Assembly: GCA_035468985.1 (NCBI GenBank)
Contig: DATISF010000054.1
Coordinates: forward strand, 124,001-188,000
Source: DASVHS01 sp035468985
GTDB lineage: Bacteria > Acidobacteriota > Thermoanaerobaculia > Gp7-AA8
Direction: 5' to 3'
Length of the DNA stretch: 64,000 nucleotides
Made by a program: the position numbers and the translations under genes. Below, piece after piece: positions 25,821 through 34,597 of the stretch (its first letter is position 1; each line of letters starts with the position of its first letter). The notes below the pieces were generated by a model. That model did no database searches, had not been told where the DNA came from, and saw nothing but the letters and a program-made list of their open reading frames with translations.

Positions 25821-26438
25821 TCAGTTGCTGGAGCGGCGCGAACGCGTCTCCATCCGGGTCGTCGGCCTGCTCCGTGAAGTCACCTCGCGCGTTGGCGGCG
25901 TTCCGATCACTTCGCGATCCAGCTCGACCGAGGCAGTTTGCCGGAGCAACGAAATTGAAATCAGAAGGCGGTCACGCCCCTTCTCCCTGACGACGATCCC
26001 ACGATAACCGCTGAACACACCATCCCTGATGAGGACAGCATCGCCTGCAACAAAATGGTGATACGGACGAAGAGATGCGCCCCGAAGCTGAAGCGCCCTC
26101 AGCTCCTCGAGTTGTGAGCCGAGCTCCTGTTGATCCATTACCGCTATCAGATTGACGATGACGTCGCTCCGCCAAACGGCATTGCGAACATCATCGTCGC
26201 CGCGAACGAAGACATACCCGGGGAAAAGCGGCAGGTACGAACGAAAGTTGCGTCCGCCGCGCTTCTTCGCTTGCTCGATCTGCGGAAGATAGAAAGGTAC
26301 CGAGCGCTCGTGGAGGTACCGACCGAGCACTTTCTCCTGCCGGCTCCGCACGTGTGCTACGAGCCACGGGAACTGGTCGATCGGCAACGAAAATAGATCT
26401 TCCGGAAATACGTCCGGTTCCCGGCGGAGCAATGGCAT
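25821..26438 (-). CDS. NusG-family specialised antiterminator (RfaH/UpxY/LoaP-like)
   Basis: 205 residues. The N-terminal NGN domain reads WLVAHVRSRQEKVLGRYLHERSVPFYLPQIEQAKKRGGRNFRSYLPLFPGYVFVRGD, and a KOW-like segment AVLIRDGVFSGYRGIVVREKGRDRLLISI follows near residue 130. Specialised NusG paralogues of this type load on RNA polymerase and promote full-length transcription of long polysaccharide operons. The last 30 residues are Arg/Thr/Ser-rich and probably disordered. It is convergent with the Wzz-like gene and divergent from the metalloprotease at 26615, so it is its own transcription unit. A housekeeping nusG would sit beside ribosomal genes, which are absent here. Confidence 0.85.
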   Translation of the reverse strand: MPLLRREPDVFPEDLFSLPIDQFPWLVAHVRSRQEKVLGRYLHERSVPFYLPQIEQAKKRGGRNFRSYLPLFPGYVFVRGDDDVRNAVWRSDVIVNLIAVMDQQELGSQLEELRALQLRGASLRPYHHFVAGDAVLIRDGVFSGYRGIVVREKGRDRLLISISLLRQTASVELDREVIGTPPTREVTSRSRPTTRMETRSRRSSN

Positions 26439-26614
26439 CGCGATCGTCTCTTACCTCAGCGATTGCGACGATTATTCCTTCCCGAGTACCGGGGCTCCGT
26501 CAGGTTGCGGCAAGGGAGTCTCCGTCCCGGACCGCTGTTATACTTTCGCCGATCACGGTCCAATCCGTTGTTTCAACAATCTTGAACGTTCGGTTCCAGA
26601 GGGAGTACTGCGCT

Positions 26615-29023
26615 ATGTCTCTGTCCAGGCGGGCTCTGTCCGTCGCGGCGATGCTGCTCGCGACCGCGGCGATCACTTCTTCGGCCTTCGCCGCTACCGT
26701 CACGAAACTCAACGACGACGCTCTTGCTCCTCTCCGTGCGTCGGTCGTGTCGAAGAAGATCCGCCTCGACAAACTGCCGCTGTACGACGCGAAACGCTCG
26801 CTGATCGATCTCGAGGAGTTTCAGGTGTGGGCGCCCGAGGGCAAGGTTTTCATCCACGACGGCAAGGGCAATCTCGAGAAGGTTGATCCGCCCGCCATGC
26901 GGTACTTCCGCGGACAGGTCAACGGCGACCCGGAGTCATTCGCGTACTTCTCGGTCGAGCTTCGGACCGGCAAGATCACCGGCATGGTGGCCACGCGCGA
27001 CGACAACTTCGCCATCGACGCCATCCCTCGAAAGATCGAGCCACACCCCCGAAACCGCACGATCGATGACGGCACGGCGACACAGGCCTACGACTACATG
27101 CTCACCTCGACCAACGCAGCCGACATGAACATGCCCGAGGCGAAGTCGTGGCAGTGCGCGGTCGAAGAGCACTACATGAATCCCGTCGGTCTGCGCCGGA
27201 CGCAAACCGACGCCAACGGGATGCCCATCCAGTCGCAGGCGATCACCGGAACGCAGCACTACGCGATCAAGCTGGAGATCGAAACCGACGACGAGCTCTA
27301 CACGAACTCCGGAAACAGCTCGAGCGCCCTGACCACCTACGTCACAAACCTTACCGGGGCGGTCTCGACCATCTACAACCGCGATCTCCTGACTGACGTA
27401 GTCCTCGTCGGGATTCACGTTCACATCGGCGGCCCCGGAACCGACCAGTGGACGCAAGCGGCCGACACCAGCCTCGCGCTCTACGAATTCGGCACGTACT
27501 ACCACAACAACCCCGGCTATCAGATCGGTCCGCATTCATCGGCCGTGTTCCTGAGCGGCAAGAACCTGAGCGGCGGCATCGCCTGGGAAGCAGTCATCTG
27601 CAGTGCGGACTTCTTCTGCGGTGCGACCGGCGCCACCTGCGGAGACGTCAACTCTGCAAACAAGTACGGCGGCGCATACGCATGGTGCGGCCTCATCGGC
27701 AACGGCGGCTTCGGCTCCATCCCCGATCCGAATGCAACGACAAACGGTGCGCTCTACGGCATGCCCACCACAACGCAAAACTACTGGCCGCTCGCCGAAT
27801 ACGCGCACGAGCTCGGTCACAACCTCGCGGGTCATCACACCCACTGCGTCGCGATCTCAGACGCCGAGCGAATCGCCTCCGGGTTCACCGACGGGAGTCC
27901 GGCGAACTCGACGTCGAATTTCGTCGACCACTGCTACGCGAGCGAAGGAGCCGGCTGCTTCAGCGGAACGAACTACGTCTTCGGCTCGCAGACCACGTTC
28001 CGAGGAACGATCATGAGCTACTGCCACAACGTGTTTCCCGTGGCCCCGCCGTTTGTTCCGCAGAGCCGCTTCACATTCGGCCAGGCCACCGAGCCGAGCA
28101 TCCACGAGCTGAACGACTACATGTTGAGAGCCCTGGGTGGTTTGGCCGGCGGCGTCAACGTCGTCACGAACACGCTGGCTACGCAGAGCTCCCTGACCGC
28201 TCCTGCGTCGGTCACAGCGAACTCGACCGGCAACGCGGCATCGGTCGCGGGCACGAACATCTCGACGTACAGCTGGTCGATCACCAACGGCACGATCACC
28301 AGCGCGACGAACATCGCCAGCATCACCTTCACTGCCGGCGCATCCGGCACGACGATCTTGAAGGCAACGGTGTACGGAGCAAACAACTGCGGTGTGACGG
28401 ATACGAAATCCGTCACGATCAATACGGCCACGTACAACCCTCCTACCGGCGTCGAAGCGCACGTCACCGGCTCGACTTCTGCGCAGGTGAACTGGGTGGC
28501 ACCCGTCGGCGGGACAGCTCCGGGACGTTACAACGTTTACCGCAGCCAGGACGGCACCACCTATTCCTTCGCCGGATTCACGACGCCGCCGACGGTGACG
28601 TTCACCGACGCCGTCTCGACGAACAAGGCGTACCTGTACAAGGTCCGTACGGCAGACGTGGGGAACACGACCGAGTCGGCGGACAGCAATCGCGATCTCG
28701 CCACGATCGTGGTCTACACGAACGCCACGCTGACCGACGGCACGTCGGTCATTCAGGCAGTTGACATCAACGAGCTGCGCACGGCCGTCGAAGCGGTCCG
28801 GATCCTGAAAGGCATCGGCGCGGGATCGTACACGTATCTGCCGGCCGTCGGCGGGACGACGGTCGTTCACGCCGCCGACATCAACGAGCTGCGGACGAAC
28901 CTCAACACCGCGATCACCGGGCTGGGATTTGGCAGCCCGGTCTACACCAACGGCACGATCACCGCGGGATCGTCGGTCGTCCAGGGCAAAGACTTCAGGG
29001 AGCTCCGCACCGCGATGCGCTGA
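26615..29023 (+). CDS. Secreted M12B/reprolysin-like zinc metalloprotease with FN3-like and ELR-tail domains
   Basis: 802 residues from the ATG at 26615, which follows GGGAG and begins a clear signal peptide (LSVAAMLLATAAITSSAFA); the frame is open to 26354 but without a better start. After a propeptide-like region of about 200 residues comes the protease domain with HELGHNLAGHHTHC, the HExxHxxGxxH zinc site, and a downstream MSYCH Met-turn. A PKD/Ig-like segment (about 505-600) and a fibronectin-III-like domain (PTGVEAHVTGSTSAQVNWVAP) follow. The last 100 residues hold three ELR repeats (NELRTAV, NELRTNL, RELRTAM). It is secreted and likely cleaves extracellular proteins. Confidence 0.88.
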   Translation: MSLSRRALSVAAMLLATAAITSSAFAATVTKLNDDALAPLRASVVSKKIRLDKLPLYDAKRSLIDLEEFQVWAPEGKVFIHDGKGNLEKVDPPAMRYFRGQVNGDPESFAYFSVELRTGKITGMVATRDDNFAIDAIPRKIEPHPRNRTIDDGTATQAYDYMLTSTNAADMNMPEAKSWQCAVEEHYMNPVGLRRTQTDANGMPIQSQAITGTQHYAIKLEIETDDELYTNSGNSSSALTTYVTNLTGAVSTIYNRDLLTDVVLVGIHVHIGGPGTDQWTQAADTSLALYEFGTYYHNNPGYQIGPHSSAVFLSGKNLSGGIAWEAVICSADFFCGATGATCGDVNSANKYGGAYAWCGLIGNGGFGSIPDPNATTNGALYGMPTTTQNYWPLAEYAHELGHNLAGHHTHCVAISDAERIASGFTDGSPANSTSNFVDHCYASEGAGCFSGTNYVFGSQTTFRGTIMSYCHNVFPVAPPFVPQSRFTFGQATEPSIHELNDYMLRALGGLAGGVNVVTNTLATQSSLTAPASVTANSTGNAASVAGTNISTYSWSITNGTITSATNIASITFTAGASGTTILKATVYGANNCGVTDTKSVTINTATYNPPTGVEAHVTGSTSAQVNWVAPVGGTAPGRYNVYRSQDGTTYSFAGFTTPPTVTFTDAVSTNKAYLYKVRTADVGNTTESADSNRDLATIVVYTNATLTDGTSVIQAVDINELRTAVEAVRILKGIGAGSYTYLPAVGGTTVVHAADINELRTNLNTAITGLGFGSPVYTNGTITAGSSVVQGKDFRELRTAMR

Positions 29024-29044
29024 TCGACCCCGGAGGCGCGGTTT

Positions 29045-30010
29045 TCACGCCGCGCCTCCGGAATACTCCCGGAACCATTCGATGAACCGGCGCACACCCT
29101 CCCGCAGCGGCGTGCGCGGACGATAGCCCACCGCGCGCTCCAGCGCCGACACGTCCGCCATCGTCGAGACCACATCGCCCGGCTGCATCGGCTGGAGATC
29201 CATCTTCGCTTTCTTGCCGATGGCCTCCTCGAGCGCGGCGATGAAGTCGAGCAGCGGCACCGGCGCGTTGTTGCCGATGTTGAAGATGCGGTAGGGCGGG
29301 TCGACGTCGGGCGGCCGGTCGAGCACGCGTAACGTTCCTTCGACGACATCCTCGATGTACGTGAAGTCGCGAATCAACTTGCCCTCGTTGAACACGGCGA
29401 TCGGCTCCCCCGCGGAGATTGCGCGAGCGAACTTGATCGGCGCCATGTCCGGCCGGCCCCACGGCCCATACACCGTGAAGTAGCGCAGTCCGGTCACCGG
29501 AATGTCGAACAGATGCGCGTACGCGTGTGCCATCAGCTCGTTGGCCTTCTTCGTTGCCGCGTACAGCGAAACGGGATGATCGACGTTGTCCTGCTCCGAA
29601 AAAGGCTGTTTCGTGTTGCCGCCGTACACCGAGCTCGATGATGCGAACACCAGATGCTCGACCGGAAAGCGGCGGCAAGCCTCCAGGATGTTCAGGAATC
29701 CCCTCACGTTGCTATCGACATACGCATGCGGATTGACGAGCGAATAGCGGACACCCGCCTGCGCAGCGAGATGGACCACGCGTGACGGCCGGTGCTCTTC
29801 GAAAAGCCGGAGGATCGCCGGCTCGTCGGTGAGATCGGCCCGAACGAACGTGAATCGCTCGCTCTTCAGTCGCGCCAGCCGCGCTTCCTTCAGCGAGACA
29901 TCGTAGTAATCGTTCACGTTGTCGAGACCGACAACGCTCTCGCCACGATCGAGCAGAGCGCGCGCAACGTGATAGCCGATGAAGCCGGCCGCACCTGTGA
30001 CCAGAACCAT
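29045..30010 (-). CDS. NAD-dependent epimerase, UDP-glucuronate 4-epimerase-like
   Basis: 321 residues. GAAGFIGYHVARALLDRGESVVGLDNVNDYYDVSLKEARLARL is the opening of the UDP-glucuronate 4-epimerase (LspL/Cap1J) group. SSSSVYGG and YAATKKANE give the catalytic Ser and YxxxK, and RYFTVYGPWGRPDMA is the substrate loop of that group. It would interconvert UDP-GlcA and UDP-GalA for the surface polysaccharide. It is convergent with the metalloprotease gene (22 bases) and downstream of the broken protease paralogue on the same strand. Confidence 0.88.
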   Translation of the reverse strand: MVLVTGAAGFIGYHVARALLDRGESVVGLDNVNDYYDVSLKEARLARLKSERFTFVRADLTDEPAILRLFEEHRPSRVVHLAAQAGVRYSLVNPHAYVDSNVRGFLNILEACRRFPVEHLVFASSSSVYGGNTKQPFSEQDNVDHPVSLYAATKKANELMAHAYAHLFDIPVTGLRYFTVYGPWGRPDMAPIKFARAISAGEPIAVFNEGKLIRDFTYIEDVVEGTLRVLDRPPDVDPPYRIFNIGNNAPVPLLDFIAALEEAIGKKAKMDLQPMQPGDVVSTMADVSALERAVGYRPRTPLREGVRRFIEWFREYSGGAA

Positions 30011-30022
30011 GCGCGGCGGAGT

Positions 30023-30600
30023 CTACTTCACCCCGTTCCGGATCTTTTGGAAGCGAATGGCCTTGCTGGCGCCGGCTCCGAGAGTGTCCGTCCAGCCAAC
30101 GGTCGGCAACCCCGAGGGAGCCCATGGCCTCGTCGAGCGCGGTGCGGAGTTGGTTGATGCGCACGGCCTTCACGACAACTCCCGGCGACGCGGAATCGGT
30201 GAACGCCGCCGGCTGAGTCCCGCGAGAGCGCGTACGGCATTGACCGCAGTCCGCAACTCCGCCAGGTGAACGGCTTTGATCACCGTCGATCGGGGGACGA
30301 GCGGATCATCGGTGCGGTGTCGATGGTGAACGAGAATCTTCCGAGCGCGAGGCCGGCGACGTGCCAGCGGCCGTCAGGGCCACTCGTCAGAAAGAGGATG
30401 TAACGCTACCCATCCTGAAGGCGTGGGACGCCCGGAATGACGACGGATTTGTGCTCGAACACACCGCCCGCTCGGTGACATCGATCGTTGTGCCGGACAC
30501 GTGTCCCTTCATCACCTCTTCGATCGAGAGCTCGGAAACCGCCACGAAGCCGCTGTGAGTCATCTGGGTGAACAAACGCCAGCGGCGAGGGGAGCGATTG
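30023..30600 (-). pseudogene. Decayed paralogue of the metalloprotease at 30867, keeping its N-terminal module and ELR tail
   Basis: Read on the minus strand, 30590-30295 encodes SELSIEEVMKGHVSGTTIDVT, a frameshift, GVFEHKSVVIPGVPRLQDG, an in-frame TAG, then RYILFLTSGPDGRWHVAGLA and LGRFSF. This matches the N-terminal module of the 30867 protein (ERVLKGR, FRQGQRVLLFLTHHKGHW, LGEFSF). It then jumps straight to an ELR tail: TVIKAVHLAELRTAV, a frameshift, GVVVKAVRINQLRTAL, another frameshift, and SKAIRFQKIRNGVK with a stop at 30023. The protease and FN3 domains are deleted. At least three frameshifts and one stop make it non-functional. Confidence 0.7.
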
Positions 30601-30756
30601 CGATCGCCAGCGAGCGGCGAAGCATCAGCCTTGCGCAGGCTGCAAAGGGATGGCTAGTTATTGTAAGCTGTCGGAGACGTGGATCGTCTTGCTCAGCCGT
30701 CATGCAACGCCACGAAATGGCCGAGATCGCCTCGTGAAGCACTCAGTGCCTCCTCC
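30601..30756. other. Remaining intergenic sequence upstream of the second metalloprotease
   Basis: This stretch may still contain the extreme 5' end of the broken paralogue (minus strand) and the upstream region of the promoter at 30757. No separate gene was recognised. Confidence 0.4.
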
Positions 30757-30783
30757 CTGACGCTCGGTCGTGGCAGGTATAAT
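30757..30783 (+). promoter_or_regulatory. Candidate promoter with a perfect -10 box
   Basis: TATAAT at 30778-30783 is a consensus -10 hexamer. The best -35 is CTGACG at 30757-30762, with a short 15-base spacer. The metalloprotease start codon lies 84 bases downstream. Confidence 0.5.
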
Positions 30784-30866
30784 TTGAGGCGTCCGATACC
30801 CCGACAAGAGAGAGCCATCGATACCTAACGGTCCGGATCCGATTCCGGACAAAGCGAGCTTGCCCA

Positions 30867-32801
30867 ATGCGTTCGAACTCCATTTCCCGCACGAGACTGG
30901 CCCTTGTGTGCCTGACGTTTTCGCTGTCTGCCGTCGTCCCGAATCTGCGGGCAACGACATTCCTGATTCCTGACGATGTGAAATTCATCGCCAAGGCACA
31001 TGCCATCGTCATCGGAACAGTCGAGGGATCCTATGTGAATCCGGACGGATCCGACAGCCCGATCGAAACGATCTACGAGATCCGGCTCGAGCGCGTGCTC
31101 AAAGGTCGGTTCGCCGAGGATGATTTGCTGAACGTCGTTTCAGCAGGGGGAGAAAGCGGCCGATACGGCGTTTACGTGGCGGGAGCCGCCTCGTTCCGGC
31201 AGGGTCAGCGAGTACTCCTCTTTCTCACGCACCACAAAGGGCATTGGGAAACGACCGACATGATGCTCGGCGAGTTCTCTTTCATGACCGCCTTGCACGG
31301 CGAGCATGTTCTCGTCCGCGGTCATGACAGTGTCGACGACCGCGGCACCGGAGAGGTTCACGCAGTCGACAAGATCCGATCCGAAGACGGCTTCATCGCC
31401 TTCATCGAGCATTCGCTCCAGGGCCGGCCCGAAGCACCGGACTACTTCGTCGAAGCCGACGAAGTCGCGGCTCCAACGACGCAAGCGAATGCATTCCTTC
31501 GCCCGGTGACGATGACGTATGCGGCGTCCAGTTACACACAGGTCGGTGGTGGCCCGGGCGGGGTTCGCTGGGACACCGCAACGATCGCCGCGGCGCTGAA
31601 CTACGCGCGCCACACCGGATGCGGAGGATGCGATCCCACGAACGCGGACACGTTCATCACCACAGGCATGGCCGCCTGGAACAACGACTGCGGGTCCACT
31701 GTCAACCTGCAGCTCACCGGTACGACGGCAACGGCGGCGTTGACCGGAGTTGCTGGCTGCAACAACTTCTGCGACTTCACCAACGTCATCGAGTTCGGAG
31801 ACCCGAACAACCACATCAGCGGAAGCTGGGCCGGCTCCGGAACGATCGCCATCACGACGATCATCTACGACACCACCGCGGACAGTGCGGGAACCGGCTT
31901 CCGTCAGCTGCTGGACGCGGACATCATCTACCAGGACGGTTACCTGCCCAACAGCGAAGCCTCCGCCCCGCAAGCGACGACTCACGAACTCGGACATTCG
32001 ATCGGTTGGCGGCACTCGAACGCCGACCCGACCACTCCGAACGCCGGATGCGGCGTCTCATGCGGCGGCACGGAAAACTGCAACACCCTCACGGCGGATT
32101 GCGCCGGCGGAGGGTACGGCGGTAGCGCGATCATGTTCTGGCTGGTGGGCAGTGTCGGCTACACCCTGCAGACATGGGATCAAAACGCGATCCGCGCGGT
32201 TTATCCGGGCGGCGCCTGCGGCACACCGCCTTCGGCGCCGACGAATGTCGTCGCCACGGCAACCAGTTCGACGTCCATCTCGCTGACGTGGACCGCTTCG
32301 ACCGGCACGGCACCGATCAATTACCAGGTTCAGCGAAGCGCACTCGGTACAGGCGGGTTCGCGAATGTGGGATCGTCAACGACCTTGACGGCGGCCACGG
32401 ACCCGGTCTCGTCGACCAGTGCCTCGTATCTTTATCGGGTGGTGGCCACCAACGGCAGCGGGAGTGCGACCAGCTCCTACGACCTCGCCACGAACGTGAT
32501 CTTCACCGACTTGACGCTCACCCCCGTTGTCACGCAGATCCAGGCAGCCCACATCAACGAGCTCCGGACCGCGGTGCGCGCCGTGCAGACGCTCGCCGGG
32601 CAGGCGCCGACCTCATTCGGCACGGCATCAGCTGGAACGACAACGATCCTGAGGAACGATGTGACCGGTCTGCGCAGCGCTCTCGATTTGGCCCGGGCCG
32701 CACTGAGCCTGCCGCCTCTCTCGTATGCCGAGGCCATCACGGCCACAACGACAACGGTCAAGGCAAGCCACTTCAACGAGCTCCGCGCGGGCGTTCAGTA
32801 A
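30867..32801 (+). CDS. Secreted metzincin-like protease with FN3-like and ELR-tail domains
   Basis: 644 residues with a signal peptide (RLALVCLTFSLSAVVPNLRA). Residues 25-160 form a module (HAIVIGTVEGSY, IRLERVLKGRF, GQRVLLFLTHHKGHW) also seen in the broken copy at 30023-30600. The protease domain near residues 205-450 has TTHELGHSIGWRHSN, a HExxHxxGxxH zinc site, and IMFWLVG in the place of a Met-turn. A fibronectin-III-like domain (SAPTNVVATATSSTSISLTWTA) and three ELR repeats (INELRTAV, VTGLRSAL, FNELRAGV) end the protein. It is likely secreted and proteolytic. It shares only the tail and overall plan with the protease at 26615. Confidence 0.85.
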   Translation: MRSNSISRTRLALVCLTFSLSAVVPNLRATTFLIPDDVKFIAKAHAIVIGTVEGSYVNPDGSDSPIETIYEIRLERVLKGRFAEDDLLNVVSAGGESGRYGVYVAGAASFRQGQRVLLFLTHHKGHWETTDMMLGEFSFMTALHGEHVLVRGHDSVDDRGTGEVHAVDKIRSEDGFIAFIEHSLQGRPEAPDYFVEADEVAAPTTQANAFLRPVTMTYAASSYTQVGGGPGGVRWDTATIAAALNYARHTGCGGCDPTNADTFITTGMAAWNNDCGSTVNLQLTGTTATAALTGVAGCNNFCDFTNVIEFGDPNNHISGSWAGSGTIAITTIIYDTTADSAGTGFRQLLDADIIYQDGYLPNSEASAPQATTHELGHSIGWRHSNADPTTPNAGCGVSCGGTENCNTLTADCAGGGYGGSAIMFWLVGSVGYTLQTWDQNAIRAVYPGGACGTPPSAPTNVVATATSSTSISLTWTASTGTAPINYQVQRSALGTGGFANVGSSTTLTAATDPVSSTSASYLYRVVATNGSGSATSSYDLATNVIFTDLTLTPVVTQIQAAHINELRTAVRAVQTLAGQAPTSFGTASAGTTTILRNDVTGLRSALDLARAALSLPPLSYAEAITATTTTVKASHFNELRAGVQ

Positions 32802-32816
32802 TCCCGCGCGCGCTCA

Positions 32817-33734
32817 TCAGGAGCGACGGAAGAAGTCGATCGTCTCTCTCAACCCTTCGGCAAGCGGCACGCAATGGCCGAGACTGCCTGCGTTTCGAAG
32901 AAGTGCTCCATCGAGTACGCTCCGCATCTGCTCTCCCGCCTTCGCCGGAGCGTGAATTGCCGCCGCCGGTGTGCCGAGGATCTTCGCCATCTCGTCGTAC
33001 AGCACATTGATCGACGTCTCCACGCCTGTGCCGACGTTGTATGCGCCTTTGAGCTCGGGATGCTCCGTCACGGCCATGCTCGCGGCCACGACGTCGCGGA
33101 CAAACACGAAGTCGCGCGTCTGCTCGCCGCTGCCGTTGATCGTGACCGGCTCCCCGCGCAGCATGCGGTCGGCGAAGATCGCGATCACGCCCGCCTCCCC
33201 TTTCGTGTTCTGGCGCGGACCGTACACATTCGCGTAGCGCAGGGCGACCGTCGACAGTCCGTGCACCTCGCGGAAGTACGTCATGTAGCTCTCGACCGCC
33301 ACCTTCGCGCACCCATACGGCGACAGCGGCCGGATCGGATGCTCCTCGGTCTGCGGCGCGAAGACAGGCTCGCCATATCCCGCGCCGCCGCTCGAGGCGA
33401 AGATGAATCGCTTCACGTGCGCAGCGACGCACGCCTGCAACAGCCGGATCGAGCCGACGATGTTGATGTCGGCGTCTTCCGCAGGGTCGGCCACCGACTT
33501 CCGGACGTCGATCTGCGCGGCGTGGTGGCTGACCAGGTCCGGCTGGACCTCAGAGATGATCGAAGCGGCATCGCGGATGTCGACGACGTACAGCTCCGCT
33601 CGACGATCGACGTTGTGTCGTTCACCCGTCGAGAGATCGTCGATGACCACGACGCGCCAACCGCGCTCGAGATAAGCATCGACGATATGCGATCCGATAA
33701 ATCCCGCGCCGCCGGTGACGAGGGCCGTCTTCAT
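32817..33734 (-). CDS. NAD-dependent sugar epimerase, UDP-glucose 4-epimerase-like
   Basis: 305 residues from the ATG at 33734, which overlaps the rmlA stop as ATGA; a longer frame to 33848 lies inside rmlA. GGAGFIGSHIVDAYLERGW is the NAD loop, VSHHAAQIDVRKSV, FASSGGAGYGEP and YGCAKVAVESY give the catalytic residues, and RYANVYGPRQ and GVGTGVETSI-type loops follow. It belongs to the extended SDR group that includes GalE and related epimerases. The exact nucleotide sugar cannot be assigned, but it is translated together with rmlA in a nucleotide-sugar operon. Confidence 0.85.
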   Translation of the reverse strand: MKTALVTGGAGFIGSHIVDAYLERGWRVVVIDDLSTGERHNVDRRAELYVVDIRDAASIISEVQPDLVSHHAAQIDVRKSVADPAEDADINIVGSIRLLQACVAAHVKRFIFASSGGAGYGEPVFAPQTEEHPIRPLSPYGCAKVAVESYMTYFREVHGLSTVALRYANVYGPRQNTKGEAGVIAIFADRMLRGEPVTINGSGEQTRDFVFVRDVVAASMAVTEHPELKGAYNVGTGVETSINVLYDEMAKILGTPAAAIHAPAKAGEQMRSVLDGALLRNAGSLGHCVPLAEGLRETIDFFRRS

Positions 33735-34597
33735 TGTGCGATGCTCTGGAGATATTTCCCGTAAGCGCTCTTCGCCAGCTTCTCCGCCTGCGCCAGCAGC
33801 TGCGCGCGCGTGATCCAGTCGAGGAAGTACGCAACCTCCTCCGGACATGCGACTTTCAGGCCCTGCCGGAGCTCGATGGTCTCGACGAAGTTCGCGGCCT
33901 CGAGCAAGGACTCCTGCGTGCCGGTGTCGAACCAGGCGTAGCCGCGCCCGAGCTGCTCGACGCGAAGCTCGCCGCGCTCGAGATAAATGCGGTTCAAGTC
34001 CGTGATCTCGAGCTCGCCGCGCGCGGATGGCCGGATCTTCGTCACGAAATCGACCACTCTGGCATCGTAGAAGTACAACCCGGTCACGGCCAGTGTCGAC
34101 CTCGCCTTCGCCGGTTTCTCCTCGATGCTCACGGCACGGCCGTCGTCATCCACTTCGACCACGCCGTAACGCTCCGGATCCTTGACGCGATATGCAAACA
34201 CGGTCGCGCCATCAGTCGCCGCCACCGCGCGGCGCATCGCGTCGGTGAGCCCATGTCCGTAGAAGATGTTGTCGCCAAGGATCAGGCAGCTCGGATCCTT
34301 CCCGACGAAGTCGCGGCCGATGAGAAATGCCTGCGCCAGTCCTCCGGGGTGCGGCTGCTCGGCATAGGTCAGGCGAATTCCCCACTGCGATCCGTCGCCG
34401 AGGAGCTGGCGGAAGAGCGGCTGATCGGCGGGGGTGGTGATGATCAGGATCTCGTTGATGCCGGCGAGCATCAGAGTCGTCAGCGGGTAATAGATCATCG
34501 GCTTGTCGTAGACGGGCAAGAGCTGCTTCGAGACGACCGACGTCAGCGGATAGAGCCGCGTGCCCGATCCGCCGGCGAGGATGATCCCTTTTCTCAT
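33731..34597 (-). CDS. rmlA: Glucose-1-phosphate thymidylyltransferase
   Basis: 288 residues, full length. It makes dTDP-glucose, the first step toward dTDP-rhamnose or other dTDP-deoxysugars. Motifs seen are MRKGIILAGGSGTRLYPLT at the N-terminus, KPMIYYPLTTLMLAGI, ILGDNIFYGHGL and VEEKP-type SIEEKPAKARSTLAVTGLYFYD, ending with WFDTGTQESLLEA. It overlaps the rhomboid gene and the epimerase gene by 4 bases each. rmlB, C and D are not in this window, so either they lie elsewhere or dTDP-glucose feeds another amino-sugar route through the DegT enzyme nearby. Confidence 0.94.
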   Translation of the reverse strand: MRKGIILAGGSGTRLYPLTSVVSKQLLPVYDKPMIYYPLTTLMLAGINEILIITTPADQPLFRQLLGDGSQWGIRLTYAEQPHPGGLAQAFLIGRDFVGKDPSCLILGDNIFYGHGLTDAMRRAVAATDGATVFAYRVKDPERYGVVEVDDDGRAVSIEEKPAKARSTLAVTGLYFYDARVVDFVTKIRPSARGELEITDLNRIYLERGELRVEQLGRGYAWFDTGTQESLLEAANFVETIELRQGLKVACPEEVAYFLDWITRAQLLAQAEKLAKSAYGKYLQSIAQ

